Positions 13,317-19,324 of a stretch of 20,061 nt of DNA are shown in pieces. This DNA comes from a virus: the IMG/VR virus record IMGVR_UViG_3300042564_001371, positions 1-20,061 of that record; one strand, written 5' to 3'. Every line of letters starts with the position of its first letter. Position 1 is the first letter of the stretch. The position numbers and the translations under genes are program-made. Under the pieces are notes generated by a model, which was not told the origin of the DNA, made no database searches, and worked only from the letters and a program-made list of their open reading frames with translations.

Positions 13317-14394
13317 TTTGTACGGCTTTCAAAATAGTTTCCACGCGATTATCGACATGGTAATTGTTCATAATTAAATTGTGACGAGCTAAAATGCCGT
13401 CTTTACCGGTTTCATCAAATATTTTATTTGCTTTTTCAGTAATTGGTAATGGATTTTGAATATCTTCATAATCATAGAATAAAATATAATCATGCATATT
13501 AACAATATCTCTATGATATTTTAATGAGCGAGGAACGATTGGAATTCCTCCAGTAATTAAAGCATCGTATATTCGAATTGGCGCATCATTCAATACTGGA
13601 ACAATCCAATGTGCTTTATGACTGCACCATTCGGTAAATCGATCCAACATATCTCGGCTATGATAAGAACCATCTACTAATTTTACATTTGGCAATGTTT
13701 TATGTAGTGTGGTTAAATTCTTTTGACGTAATGGGAATTGCGGATATTCAATGTGTGTTCCTAATGGATCATTGCTACGATCTGTGTCTGTAATAAGATT
13801 TAAATGTTCTTTTAAATATTCTTTAGACCATTGAATAGTACCAGACCCAACCGGGCCTGCCATGATATTATTAAATCTTGATAATGGTTCAAGATTATCA
13901 GAGTGTGTTGGTACGTAAAGATCACATGACGCAGCTAGCATACCTGACAGAGCAAACCAGTGGTGGTTATCAAAATCCCAAATAACGAATGCAGATGTAG
14001 GTGAATTTAAATACAATTCGATAAAACGATTTAAATTATTATCAGTCATCACATTGTTATTACTTAAAATAACAACTGAGTTCTCAAATACCTTTGGTGC
14101 CGAATTCATATTAAAGAAGTGCATATTTGCACCTTTTGGTTTATATGTAACAGCATGGAAAATATGGTCAGTTAAGTAAACTTGTCCTGAAAAGTTTTTG
14201 CTTAAATTTTCAGCAAGGTTTCTTACTCGAATATTTTTCAAGCGAACCATATCATAAATTAAATCTTGTTGAGATTGAGCACTAGTTCCAGCAATTGACT
14301 GGGCAATGTTATTTGCAATGCCATTGGTAGAGCTAATGTAATCAACTAGATTTGTTGGTGGCGGCGGTGTATCCATATTATAAAATACTGACAT
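13288..14394 (-). CDS. Putative glycosyltransferase (GT-B C-terminal-like)
   Basis: A 368-aa protein. The C-terminal third carries a GT1/exostosin-like nucleotide-sugar-binding pattern: HWIVPVLNDAPIRIYDALITGG (in part: PIRIYDALITGGIPIVPRS near 276-294), the 'R.yeal..Gg.Piv' block, followed by MHDYILFYDYEDI. The N-terminal half has a DLYVPTHSD loop and VILSNNNVM strand compatible with a first Rossmann-like lobe, but the N-terminal ~70 residues (MDTPPPPTNLVDY...) are unlike a standard GT. It probably transfers a sugar from a nucleotide donor, perhaps one made by the phosphomannomutase, Nudix and nucleotidyltransferase genes nearby. Acceptor unknown: virion protein, host glycan or DNA. ATG at 14392-14394 overlaps the preceding stop (TAATG). 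Confidence 0.7.
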   Translation of the reverse strand: MSVFYNMDTPPPPTNLVDYISSTNGIANNIAQSIAGTSAQSQQDLIYDMVRLKNIRVRNLAENLSKNFSGQVYLTDHIFHAVTYKPKGANMHFFNMNSAPKVFENSVVILSNNNVMTDNNLNRFIELYLNSPTSAFVIWDFDNHHWFALSGMLAASCDLYVPTHSDNLEPLSRFNNIMAGPVGSGTIQWSKEYLKEHLNLITDTDRSNDPLGTHIEYPQFPLRQKNLTTLHKTLPNVKLVDGSYHSRDMLDRFTEWCSHKAHWIVPVLNDAPIRIYDALITGGIPIVPRSLKYHRDIVNMHDYILFYDYEDIQNPLPITEKANKIFDETGKDGILARHNLIMNNYHVDNRVETILKAVQNEFRIPNLV

Positions 14395-14642
14395 TATTCG
14401 TAATCCTCTTCGTCATCTAAATTTCTATTATTTGCCAGATTTCTAATTCTATTTTGTAAATGATCTAAAATAAGAACATGACATTTATCTGGGCCTACAG
14501 TTTGATCAAATACCTCAAACACTCTTTGTAACATTGCGCAATTAAACATTAATAAATCTTCATCATTGTCGCACATCATCAGTTGGCGATCTACGGGTTT
14601 CATTAGATCTCGCATACGGTTTTCTACTTTTGAATCTTTCAA
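14394..14642 (-). CDS. Small acidic hypothetical protein (82 aa, TTG start)
   Basis: Unrecognised. Starts with TTG at 14640-14642, immediately after the TAA of the 54-aa gene; the SD GAGGT is 7 nt upstream within that gene, so TTG is favoured over the later ATG codons. Cys and Met rich in the centre (LMMCDNDEDLLMFNCAMLQRVFEVFDQ), predicted helical, with a charged C-terminus LDDEEDYE. Its stop overlaps the start of the glycosyltransferase gene by one base. Confidence 0.65.
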   Translation of the reverse strand: MKDSKVENRMRDLMKPVDRQLMMCDNDEDLLMFNCAMLQRVFEVFDQTVGPDKCHVLILDHLQNRIRNLANNRNLDDEEDYE

Positions 14643-14807
14643 TTAACGACCTCTGCCGACTTTCTTTTGAATGGCTTTATTCAGTATAGGAAGATTTTTT
14701 GGTCTTACTGTGTTTGCTAATGCCTGCAAGTCTGCTAAAGGTTTCGAATGTAATTTTGGTTTTCCTGATTTCGTTGTATTGGTATCAAGCTCTTTATTGT
14801 TTGCCAT
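14643..14807 (-). CDS. Small basic hypothetical protein (54 aa)
   Basis: This frame is short but convincing: ATG at 14805-14807, TAA at 14643-14645, SD TGGAG at 5 nt, and the end abuts the SD and start of the 82-aa gene. The protein (start MANNKELDTNTTKSGKPKLH, end KAIQKKVGRGR) is basic and hydrophilic with a helical central part ADLQALANTVRPKNLP. Function unknown; basic, low-complexity ends suggest nucleic-acid or virion contact. The promoter at 14865-14893 sits 58 nt upstream and would drive it. Confidence 0.75.
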   Translation of the reverse strand: MANNKELDTNTTKSGKPKLHSKPLADLQALANTVRPKNLPILNKAIQKKVGRGR

Positions 14808-14819
14808 AATGTCTCCATT

Positions 14820-15518
14820 TTAAAATGCTTTTAGTTTTTGCCAAGTATCCATCCAATTAAGTACATTATAACACCCACCTATATTGTTGTCAATAATAAC
14901 TTTACCTAAAGGATAATCATTACCCACCTTATCCATACGGTCTCCGAAGAAATGAACTTCTTTTTCGTCTGGTAAATATTTGAGTATTTGAGATTTGTCG
15001 GCGCCTTTGGCAAATATGTCAATGCCCGTTTCGCCCCCGACAACGGCCTGTACAGTAGACCATTTGTTGTTGATTTCGTTTGCAATATGCTCTCGCTCAA
15101 GATGAATTCTATCCCATTGATAGTATTCGTCTCTTTCAATACCTATAGCATTACGACCAACTATTGAAAAGTTTAACATCCCGATTCTTTCTTCGAAATG
15201 TTTACCATATTTAAAATTATATCTAGAATAATACAGTTTGTTTTCAAGAAATAGCCATAAATCATCAGGACATTTCCAATCGCTTTTGTAGATTAATTTA
15301 CCTTGTTGATAAATTGCATTACCTGAGCAATTGAAAGAAAACCTGGCTTTGTTGACCAGGTCTTCTCCAAGCTGTTCTATAGTTTTTTCAAGATCAGATC
15401 CTGTCACAAATGCAACAGGATGTTGATCCATAAAATTATTAAACCAAACTTTAAATTCATTATCTATAACGCCACGACTCGGTGTGAGTGTGCCATCCAC
15501 ATCAAATATAAAATACAT
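14820..15518 (-). CDS. Phosphomannomutase-type HAD protein (eukaryotic PMM-like)
   Basis: A 232-aa HAD-superfamily protein. Motif I FDVDGT (residues 5-10; catalytic Asp6 and Asp8), VTGS (38-41), then PMM-family signatures: FNCSGN (62-67), ERIGMLNFSIVGRN (110-123; eukaryotic PMM has the R.GMLN.SP.GR block), VVGGETGIDIF (159-169) and motif IV FFGDRMDKVGND (190-201). Phosphomannomutase of this type interconverts mannose-6-P and mannose-1-P through a phosphoaspartate. The eukaryotic PMM-like HAD fold is unlike the bacterial ManB/AlgC phosphomutases. It belongs with the mannose-type isomerase cupin (8211-8978), the Nudix gene and the glycosyltransferase. SD AAGG before the ATG (15516-15518). The promoter at 14865-14893 lies in its 3' end. 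Substrate assigned by family resemblance only. Confidence 0.8.
   Translation of the reverse strand: MYFIFDVDGTLTPSRGVIDNEFKVWFNNFMDQHPVAFVTGSDLEKTIEQLGEDLVNKARFSFNCSGNAIYQQGKLIYKSDWKCPDDLWLFLENKLYYSRYNFKYGKHFEERIGMLNFSIVGRNAIGIERDEYYQWDRIHLEREHIANEINNKWSTVQAVVGGETGIDIFAKGADKSQILKYLPDEKEVHFFGDRMDKVGNDYPLGKVIIDNNIGGCYNVLNWMDTWQKLKAF
14865..14893 (-). promoter_or_regulatory. Sigma70-type promoter, perfect consensus (upstream of 54-aa gene)
   Basis: Minus strand TTGACA (14893-14888), 17-nt spacer, TATAAT (14870-14865), all consensus. The spacer ends in TGT, as in the other two. It lies in the last part of the phosphomannomutase reading frame and points at the 54-aa gene, the TTG-started gene and the glycosyltransferase. 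Confidence 0.8.
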
Positions 15519-15529
15519 AATAAATTACC

Positions 15530-15946
15530 TTATGCTTTACCTTCTACTTTTTCTTTTGTACGGCCATAAGCAGCGATACCAAGAACGGCACCCATTGCAA
15601 TATGATATAGCCCAGCACCTTGAAGTGTTAAAGGTTGCCATTGGCTCGTAACTTGACCTGCGGACATTGCTTGAAGCAATGACCATAAGATTGGAAATAC
15701 AACAAAGTCTGCTGTACAGGTCATCATGTAGACCCAACCCATAACAGGCCGCCATTTTTTGTTGATCCAATCTGTACTATCTTTATCATGTGCAACTAGT
15801 ACATCTGCACCGGAGTGCATTGCACCACCGGGGCTTTTTAACATCTCAGGATTACCAGATTGGTATCCTGTAGGTGGGGTTGCGTTAGTATTAAAAGGCG
15901 TTGGATTTCTTTTTTCTTCTTCAGCGTGATCGTCCCAATTTGCCAT
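15530..15946 (-). CDS. Holin (3-TM superfamily, PF11351-like)
   Basis: A 138-aa protein with a soluble N-terminal third (start MANWDDHAEEEKRN, Pro/Asn-rich) and three hydrophobic segments in the C-terminal two-thirds: WRPVMGWVYMMTCTADFVVFPIL (roughly 66-88), LLQAMSAG, then LQGAGLYHIAMGAVLGIAAYG. The WRPxxGW...F..P signature is that of the 3-TM phage holin/gene-transfer release family. It would permeabilise the inner membrane at lysis and let the GH19 endolysin (1-527) reach the peptidoglycan. In many phages holin and endolysin are neighbours; here they are about 15 kb apart. The SD AAAGGGA is before the ATG at 15944-15946. Confidence 0.82.
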   Translation of the reverse strand: MANWDDHAEEEKRNPTPFNTNATPPTGYQSGNPEMLKSPGGAMHSGADVLVAHDKDSTDWINKKWRPVMGWVYMMTCTADFVVFPILWSLLQAMSAGQVTSQWQPLTLQGAGLYHIAMGAVLGIAAYGRTKEKVEGKA

Positions 15947-15961
15947 TTTTATCCCTTTTTT

Positions 15962-16267
15962 TTATTTTTTTATCTTTTTTGCTCTTGGAGCCTTTGATGC
16001 AGCTGTTTTTCTAGCTCTTGTAGCCACTGGTGCAGTTACAGCTGCTACTACGACAGGGTCTGCCGGTGTAGCAATTAGTTCGGCTGGTGCTTGACCTTGT
16101 GCCTCGACCACAACATCTGCAGGAGCAGGTGCTGGAGCAGTTGGCGCTTCGGCAGCGGCGGCAATAGCAGGTGATGCATTGATTTTTTCTTGTCTTGCTG
16201 CAAGATCAAGAGTTGGTTCTTCTGTTTTCTTTGGTTCTAACCCAAACAATCTTCTTAAAATACTCAT
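15962..16267 (-). CDS. Ala/Pro-rich protein with basic C-terminal tail (101 aa)
   Basis: Not a recognised family. After a short basic, hydrophobic start (MSILRRLFGLEPKKTEEP) comes ~60 residues of Ala, Pro and Val with little charge (e.g. APTAPAPAPADVV), then a basic tail (ATRARKTAASKAPRAKKIKK) resembling histone H1/AlgP-like or nucleoid-protein tails. A DNA-binding or virion-associated, flexible protein is possible. Despite the AT-rich genome it is rich in GCN codons. The SD AAAAGGAT precedes the ATG. It lies just upstream of the holin, so lysis-related or structural roles are both open. Confidence 0.6.
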   Translation of the reverse strand: MSILRRLFGLEPKKTEEPTLDLAARQEKINASPAIAAAAEAPTAPAPAPADVVVEAQGQAPAELIATPADPVVVAAVTAPVATRARKTAASKAPRAKKIKK

Positions 16268-16332
16268 TTCAGTATCCTTTTATAGTTAATATTAAAAGTC
16301 ACGGCAAGAACCGCAACAGCATTATATATTTA

Positions 16333-16368
16333 ACACAATTCACACCTCACTATTTTATGAAATTGTGT
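16333..16368 (-). repeat. Inverted repeat ACACAATT...AATTGTGT at the Nudix 3' end
   Basis: Arms at 16333-16340 and 16361-16368 are perfectly complementary over 8 bp around a 20-nt loop and straddle the Nudix stop codon. On the minus strand the hairpin is followed by TAAATATATAAT, not a U-run, so it is not a classic terminator. The rest of the 87-nt gap (16268-16354) holds the SD of the next gene and no other gene I can support. Confidence 0.4.
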
Positions 16369-16798
16369 CTTCAAATAATGGAAATGTGGTTACTTTGAAT
16401 CTTTTTGGTAATTCTTCGAATAATCCATATTCTTCACTGGTCCCATCCAAAATAATTGAAGGTAAGCCTTCAAGATCACCTACCCAGACAATACTTAGGG
16501 TGCAGTAATCGGTTTTCTTGCTAAATGAGTTGGATGTATAGCGATCTTCGTAAAATCCGATTGGATAAAGTTCGCCTTTGAAATCTATACCGATTTCTTC
16601 TTTGATTTTTCGCCTGGCAGCATCGATTGCTCGCTCACCTTTGTGAATTCTGCCACCAATAGGCCAGAAAACCCCTTTGCAGGGTTCCTCGGTTCTTTTA
16701 ATTAACAATAATTTGTCATTATAACGTAAACAAACATCAACGCACAAATTTACAGTATTTTTAATTATCTCTTTATATTGTTTTTCAGGAATAAACAT
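16355..16798 (-). CDS. Nudix hydrolase, GDP-mannose mannosyl hydrolase-like
   Basis: A 147-aa Nudix protein. The Nudix box (residues ~53-75) reads G-RIHKG-E-RAIDAAR-RKIKEE-IGI; the REUXEE core is R-K-I-K-E-E, so the first Glu is replaced by Lys while the two metal-binding Glu near the end remain. The start (MFIPEKQYKEIIKNTV) and the overall length recall GDP-mannose mannosyl hydrolases (GMM/NudD), whose box is also altered. Substrate could equally be another nucleotide sugar or a (d)NTP. It fits the mannose-type set nearby. ATG at 16796-16798 has a weak SD (AAAAGAAA). The gene is followed by 87 nt without a gene. Confidence 0.83.
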   Translation of the reverse strand: MFIPEKQYKEIIKNTVNLCVDVCLRYNDKLLLIKRTEEPCKGVFWPIGGRIHKGERAIDAARRKIKEEIGIDFKGELYPIGFYEDRYTSNSFSKKTDYCTLSIVWVGDLEGLPSIILDGTSEEYGLFEELPKRFKVTTFPLFEDTIS

Positions 16799-16816
16799 TA
16801 TTTCTTTTCATAATAA

Positions 16817-17008
16817 TCACACTTCAATATCTATGTACCTACCAAGTTTCAAATCAACACTACGTTTTGGGTCAATTTTTTCTATTCTTTGCTTTTCTAT
16901 TGCTTTGCGATCAGTTTCAATTCTAGTTTGTCTAGAAGTTTCTTGCATGCGTAGAATATTTGCCTGATGTGCGGCATAGTAATCTAATGATACTTTTGAA
17001 ATCTTCAT
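16817..17008 (-). CDS. Small hypothetical protein (63 aa)
   Basis: Unrecognised. Start ATG at 17006-17008, 4 nt after the previous stop, with a weak SD. The sequence MKISKVSLDYYAAHQANILR then a highly charged helix QTRIETDRKAIEKQRIEKI suggests a single basic/acidic alpha-helix, possibly coiled, ending in a short beta-like KLGRYIDIEV. Coding is supported by the tight gene spacing and amino-acid composition; function unknown. Confidence 0.55.
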   Translation of the reverse strand: MKISKVSLDYYAAHQANILRMQETSRQTRIETDRKAIEKQRIEKIDPKRSVDLKLGRYIDIEV

Positions 17009-17012
17009 ATTG

Positions 17013-17258
17013 TTATTTATTATCTAAAAAATGTTGTTTAATTTCTGCTATGCAATCTACACGAAACGCATTTTCAATTTGATCTCGATAATCTTTATAT
17101 CCAGGAGATAAATTTTCAATTACAGTAATACATTCGTTAATAAGCATATCTGCGAATCTTTCGGGATCTATTAAAAGAACCGATTGCATTTGTCCATCAA
17201 CTAAAATTGTTTTATACTGCTTGGACAATTCGGCAAATTGCTTAATTTTTTCATTCAT
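17013..17258 (-). CDS. Small phage protein of the 'FAELI..EC' paralogue family (81 aa)
   Basis: I take ATG 17256-17258, with GGAG 9 nt upstream, over a TTG five codons earlier. It begins MNEKIKQFAELSKQ and contains RFADMLINECITVIENL (residues 39-55) and a final IKQHFLDNK. The pattern 'MNxxI..., F(A/G)(E/D)(L/M)(I/L)...C, ...HF' is shared with the products at 17400-17651 and 18696-18938, so they are likely paralogues, a type common in T4-like and marine phages with no known function. The start overlaps the stop of the small membrane gene (ATGA). Confidence 0.68.
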   Translation of the reverse strand: MNEKIKQFAELSKQYKTILVDGQMQSVLLIDPERFADMLINECITVIENLSPGYKDYRDQIENAFRVDCIAEIKQHFLDNK

Positions 17259-17392
17259 AATAAGTAACTCCAAAGTCTAAGTATCCAGTATATAAACCAA
17301 TATACAATAACAAGCAGTACCAGGCCCCAAAAGGTTAACACTGCTGTCATGAACGCAGTTCCCAATAGTTTTATAATAAGGTCAAATATCAC
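17255..17392 (-). CDS. Small membrane protein (45 aa, GTG start)
   Basis: A short frame in an otherwise empty stretch: GTG at 17390-17392, TGA at 17255-17257. The product starts MIFDLIIKLLG and has a long hydrophobic run from FMTAVLTFWGLVLLVIVYW to FIYWILRLWSYLL, Trp/Leu/Ile rich, one or two membrane segments. An internal ATG (17348-17350) would give 31 aa that are almost wholly transmembrane. Its stop overlaps the next ATG (ATGA), supporting coding. The GTG has only a weak SD. Possible membrane-interfering peptide; function unknown. Confidence 0.5.
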   Translation of the reverse strand: MIFDLIIKLLGTAFMTAVLTFWGLVLLVIVYWFIYWILRLWSYLL

Positions 17393-17399
17393 TGTTAAC

Positions 17400-17651
17400 T
17401 TACTCTTTAACTCCAAAATGTTCTTGATATTTATTTAGCAATCTTTCAAATGCATTAAATGAAAGTTCTTGTTTATTAATTTCAATGCATTCTTTCACGA
17501 TCAACTCGCCAAATTTTTCAATAGCTTCTTTATCATAAGAATCCATCTGATCCCAGCAACCGCTAGCTGTTAGACCAGACTTATACATCAAATCGTCAAT
17601 TTTAGAATCCATATAATTTCCTGCGGTAGTAAATTTTAAATCGTTCATCAT
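17400..17651 (-). CDS. Small phage protein of the 'FAELI..EC' paralogue family (83 aa)
   Basis: Starts ATG ATG at 17649-17651, with GGTGG TTAA upstream, directly after the stop of the preceding gene. An insertion-like N-terminus (MMNDLKFTTAGNYMD) precedes the family pattern: SKIDDLMYKSG, then KFGELIVKECIEINKQ (residues 45-60), then YQEHFGVKE at the C-terminus. The closing HFGV(K)E is very typical of small T4-like phage proteins of this kind. No enzymatic motif. See the paralogue finding. Confidence 0.72.
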   Translation of the reverse strand: MMNDLKFTTAGNYMDSKIDDLMYKSGLTASGCWDQMDSYDKEAIEKFGELIVKECIEINKQELSFNAFERLLNKYQEHFGVKE

Positions 17652-17882
17652 TTAACCACCAAAATTTTTAATAATTAGATTGAGGGCATTGATAGCGGCG
17701 CCATTACCAACAACATCCTCGGGATGAAGCCAGTATCCTGTGGGATTATCATCAGTACGAGGATTCTTACGCCATTCGGTCAATTCTTTTTTTAGATAGT
17801 TTCGATGTTCTTTTAAATTTAGTAAAGTAATGCGATCGGCTGCTTCGCCGTCTAATGTAATAGGTCCAAATCTTTTATTCAT
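17652..17882 (-). CDS. Conserved phage hypothetical protein (76 aa)
   Basis: ATG at 17880-17882 (one base after the preceding stop; a longer TTG start is unlikely). It begins MNKRFGPITLDGEAADRITL, followed by NLKEHRNYLKKELTEW and the C-terminal YWLHPEDVVGNGAAINALNLIIKNFGG (in part: LHPEDVVGN, residues 52-60). I recall this layout (PITLDGEAADRI, LHPxDV, FG) as a frequent hypothetical protein in marine T4-like phages, function unknown. SD GGAAAT. Confidence 0.75.
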   Translation of the reverse strand: MNKRFGPITLDGEAADRITLLNLKEHRNYLKKELTEWRKNPRTDDNPTGYWLHPEDVVGNGAAINALNLIIKNFGG

Positions 17883-17883
17883 A

Positions 17884-18105
17884 TTATTTCCAAGCGTTAT
17901 ATAATCCAATTAAACAAGTAACGATTGCTACAATATTTACCGTCATCTGAGGCTTATTCATTACTCGTATAGTCCATGTCAAGAACATAACGGTACCTAA
18001 TGTAAATGCAACAATATTATATGGATAAGCATCTGGCCCAACGGCATTGCAAACGTGTCCAATGATGATGAATACTGCGCCAACCCATTGAATGATGTTA
18101 TTCAT
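17884..18105 (-). CDS. Small membrane protein (73 aa, ~3 TM)
   Basis: Three hydrophobic stretches: IIQWVGAVFIIIGHVCNAVG, YNIVAFTLGTVMFLTWTIRV and VNIVAIVTCLIGLYNAW, joined by short loops (GPDAYP; MNKPQMT). An N-in topology with basic residues in the second loop is plausible. Conserved-looking small membrane proteins of this shape occur in cyanophage-like genomes without known function. ATG at 18103-18105 overlaps the preceding stop by one base (TAATG). Confidence 0.75.
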   Translation of the reverse strand: MNNIIQWVGAVFIIIGHVCNAVGPDAYPYNIVAFTLGTVMFLTWTIRVMNKPQMTVNIVAIVTCLIGLYNAWK

Positions 18106-18506
18106 TATTCGACTCCGTATTCTTTCTTAATATCGGCAGAACCACACCAGCCGGACTTATTATAGGCAATACGAGCACAATCGGCGGCAACCAAACGGGC
18201 AAAGTTCTTATTAAACAGATCACCCCAATACTCTTCGGACTTTTCGTATTCGTAATCGGTAAAGGTCTCTGCGATATCAGCAAGCTTTTTAATCCGACTC
18301 TCACTATCCCCATCTCCGGTTTTTCCAACGCCAGTTTTGCTACTCTCCGAATCCACACCTTCACGACCAGCGTCGAAAGCGGCTATGAGCCATAACACCA
18401 TGTCATTACGGGGCGCACCTTGATCTAAGACCTCAAAGAATCGTTCCGATCGAAGGGAGAAAGACTCAAGTTCGTCGAACCAGTCTTCAAAGATATCGTA
18501 TGTCAT
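18105..18506 (-). CDS. Hypothetical protein (133 aa), possible two-module
   Basis: N-terminal part MTYDIFEDWFDELESFSLRS, RFFEVLDQG and WLIAAFDAGREG (residues 38-49) forms a helical module also seen in other phage small proteins; a low-complexity Ser/Gly/Asp linker (VDSESSKTGVGKTGDGDSESR) follows; the C-terminal FARLVAADCARIAY ... IKKEYGVE repeats the FAxLxxxxC ... yG(v)E pattern of the paralogue family. Function unknown. ATG at 18504-18506; overlap of 4 nt with the upstream gene. Confidence 0.7.
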   Translation of the reverse strand: MTYDIFEDWFDELESFSLRSERFFEVLDQGAPRNDMVLWLIAAFDAGREGVDSESSKTGVGKTGDGDSESRIKKLADIAETFTDYEYEKSEEYWGDLFNKNFARLVAADCARIAYNKSGWCGSADIKKEYGVE

Positions 18507-18703
18507 AGATATTCCGCAGCGTCATCAAAGCCATTATCAATTAGAGTTTGCTTATGTTCCGCGGTTAACAGTTTCACAAAATCCCAGATCTCTCTGTCAT
18601 AGTCGTTAGACCAATCGACTCGGCCAGGACCAGGTCCCCAGGGTTCGTTTTGCCAGAACACAAAGCCAGCTTCTTTAAGTAATTCAAGAATACGATTATT
18701 CAT
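18503..18703 (-). CDS. Small hypothetical protein (66 aa)
   Basis: I take ATG 18701-18703 (MNNRILELLKEAGF...) since the longer frame adds an out-of-pattern N-terminus; it overlaps the preceding gene by 8 nt. Trp-rich centre (FVFWQNEPWGPGPG), DFVKLLTAEHKQTLID helix. The start 'MNNRILELLKEAGF' matches the paralogues' first helix, but the body differs. Function unknown. Confidence 0.65.
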   Translation of the reverse strand: MNNRILELLKEAGFVFWQNEPWGPGPGRVDWSNDYDREIWDFVKLLTAEHKQTLIDNGFDDAAEYL

Positions 18704-18938
18704 TATCATCTTTAATCTCCGGAAAGTTATATCGCTGCCAATCAGACTTGATACCATACATCTCTCGGATCTTCTTCACAGTAAGATTAGCGGGATACAT
18801 GGGTTCAAGAGAACGCATTAAGTCACAAGCGTCATCTATCAGTAGCTCAGCAAAGCGCTGAAAGTTATCCCCAAGCATGAGTATTTCCCTATCAGTGAAC
18901 TCTGCCTCTTTTACGTATTTTAGTACTCGTTCATTCAT
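18696..18938 (-). CDS. Small phage protein of the 'FAELI..EC' paralogue family (80 aa)
   Basis: Starts ATG 18936-18938, overlapping the upstream stop by ATGA. MNERVLKYVKEAEF, then NFQRFAELLIDDACDLMRSLEP (residues 25-46) and REMYGIKSDW. It shares the first helix and the central FAELL..xC block with the products at 17013-17258 and 17400-17651. Likely driven by the near-consensus promoter at 18983-19011. Confidence 0.7.
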   Translation of the reverse strand: MNERVLKYVKEAEFTDREILMLGDNFQRFAELLIDDACDLMRSLEPMYPANLTVKKIREMYGIKSDWQRYNFPEIKDDNE

Positions 18939-19324
18939 GTAGTCTGTCCTTGTAATCTGATATATGCTGATATCGTGTAGTCATTATAATTGATTTTCCA
19001 ATAAGTGTAAAGTCTCAATTTGTCCATTGCTTTATCAATACGCTCTGTAATCTCTGAAACGGGTAAATTGTTATCTACTGTAAAAGGAATACGCCATTCT
19101 TGCTCTGTCACCTCATCGAACGTATTCGGGTCTACTCGCTTAATATTTTGTTTATGCACTCTCTTATTGTAGTATATCTTATTGAGGACTAGGAGTGTAG
19201 TATTGACATAGCCGTTTAGGGTGTCTGCAGGGCCATTTGCCCGTGTAGAGATAGTAGATGGAAAGTCGGGCATATCGGAGAAAAATGAGTCTTTGAGTTG
19301 TGAGTGTGGGATAATGGAAGTCAT
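18935..19324 (-). CDS. Hypothetical protein (129 aa)
   Basis: Unrecognised. N-terminal Ser/Pro/Thr-rich (MTSIIPHSQLKDSFFSDMP, then FPSTISTRANGP), then a helix TLNGYVNTTLLVLNKIYYN (60ish), a charged HKQNIKRVD, and an acidic helix VSEITERIDKAMDKLRLYTYW. ATG at 19322-19324 has no visible Shine-Dalgarno; the same frame stays open about 40 codons upstream but with no usual start codon except CTG. Either leaderless, coupled, or with a non-standard start. A near-consensus promoter sits in its 3' end. Confidence 0.65.
   Translation of the reverse strand: MTSIIPHSQLKDSFFSDMPDFPSTISTRANGPADTLNGYVNTTLLVLNKIYYNKRVHKQNIKRVDPNTFDEVTEQEWRIPFTVDNNLPVSEITERIDKAMDKLRLYTYWKINYNDYTISAYIRLQGQTT
18983..19011 (-). 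promoter_or_regulatory. Sigma70-type promoter, near consensus (upstream of 18938 gene)
   Basis: Minus strand TTTACA (19011-19006), 17-nt spacer, TATAAT (18988-18983): one mismatch in -35. It lies inside the end of the 129-aa gene and points at the small paralogue cluster. The spacer lacks the TGT seen in the three perfect promoters. Confidence 0.6.

Noticed and set aside
17014-17020. ATAAATA close to the start at 17008.
   Set aside because: Only 6 nt from the ATG, too close to serve as its late promoter.
17652-17909. Longer version of the 76-aa gene starting at TTG 17909.
   Set aside because: The ATG at 17882 has an SD and the family-typical start MNKRFGPITLDG; the extension overlaps the membrane-protein gene.
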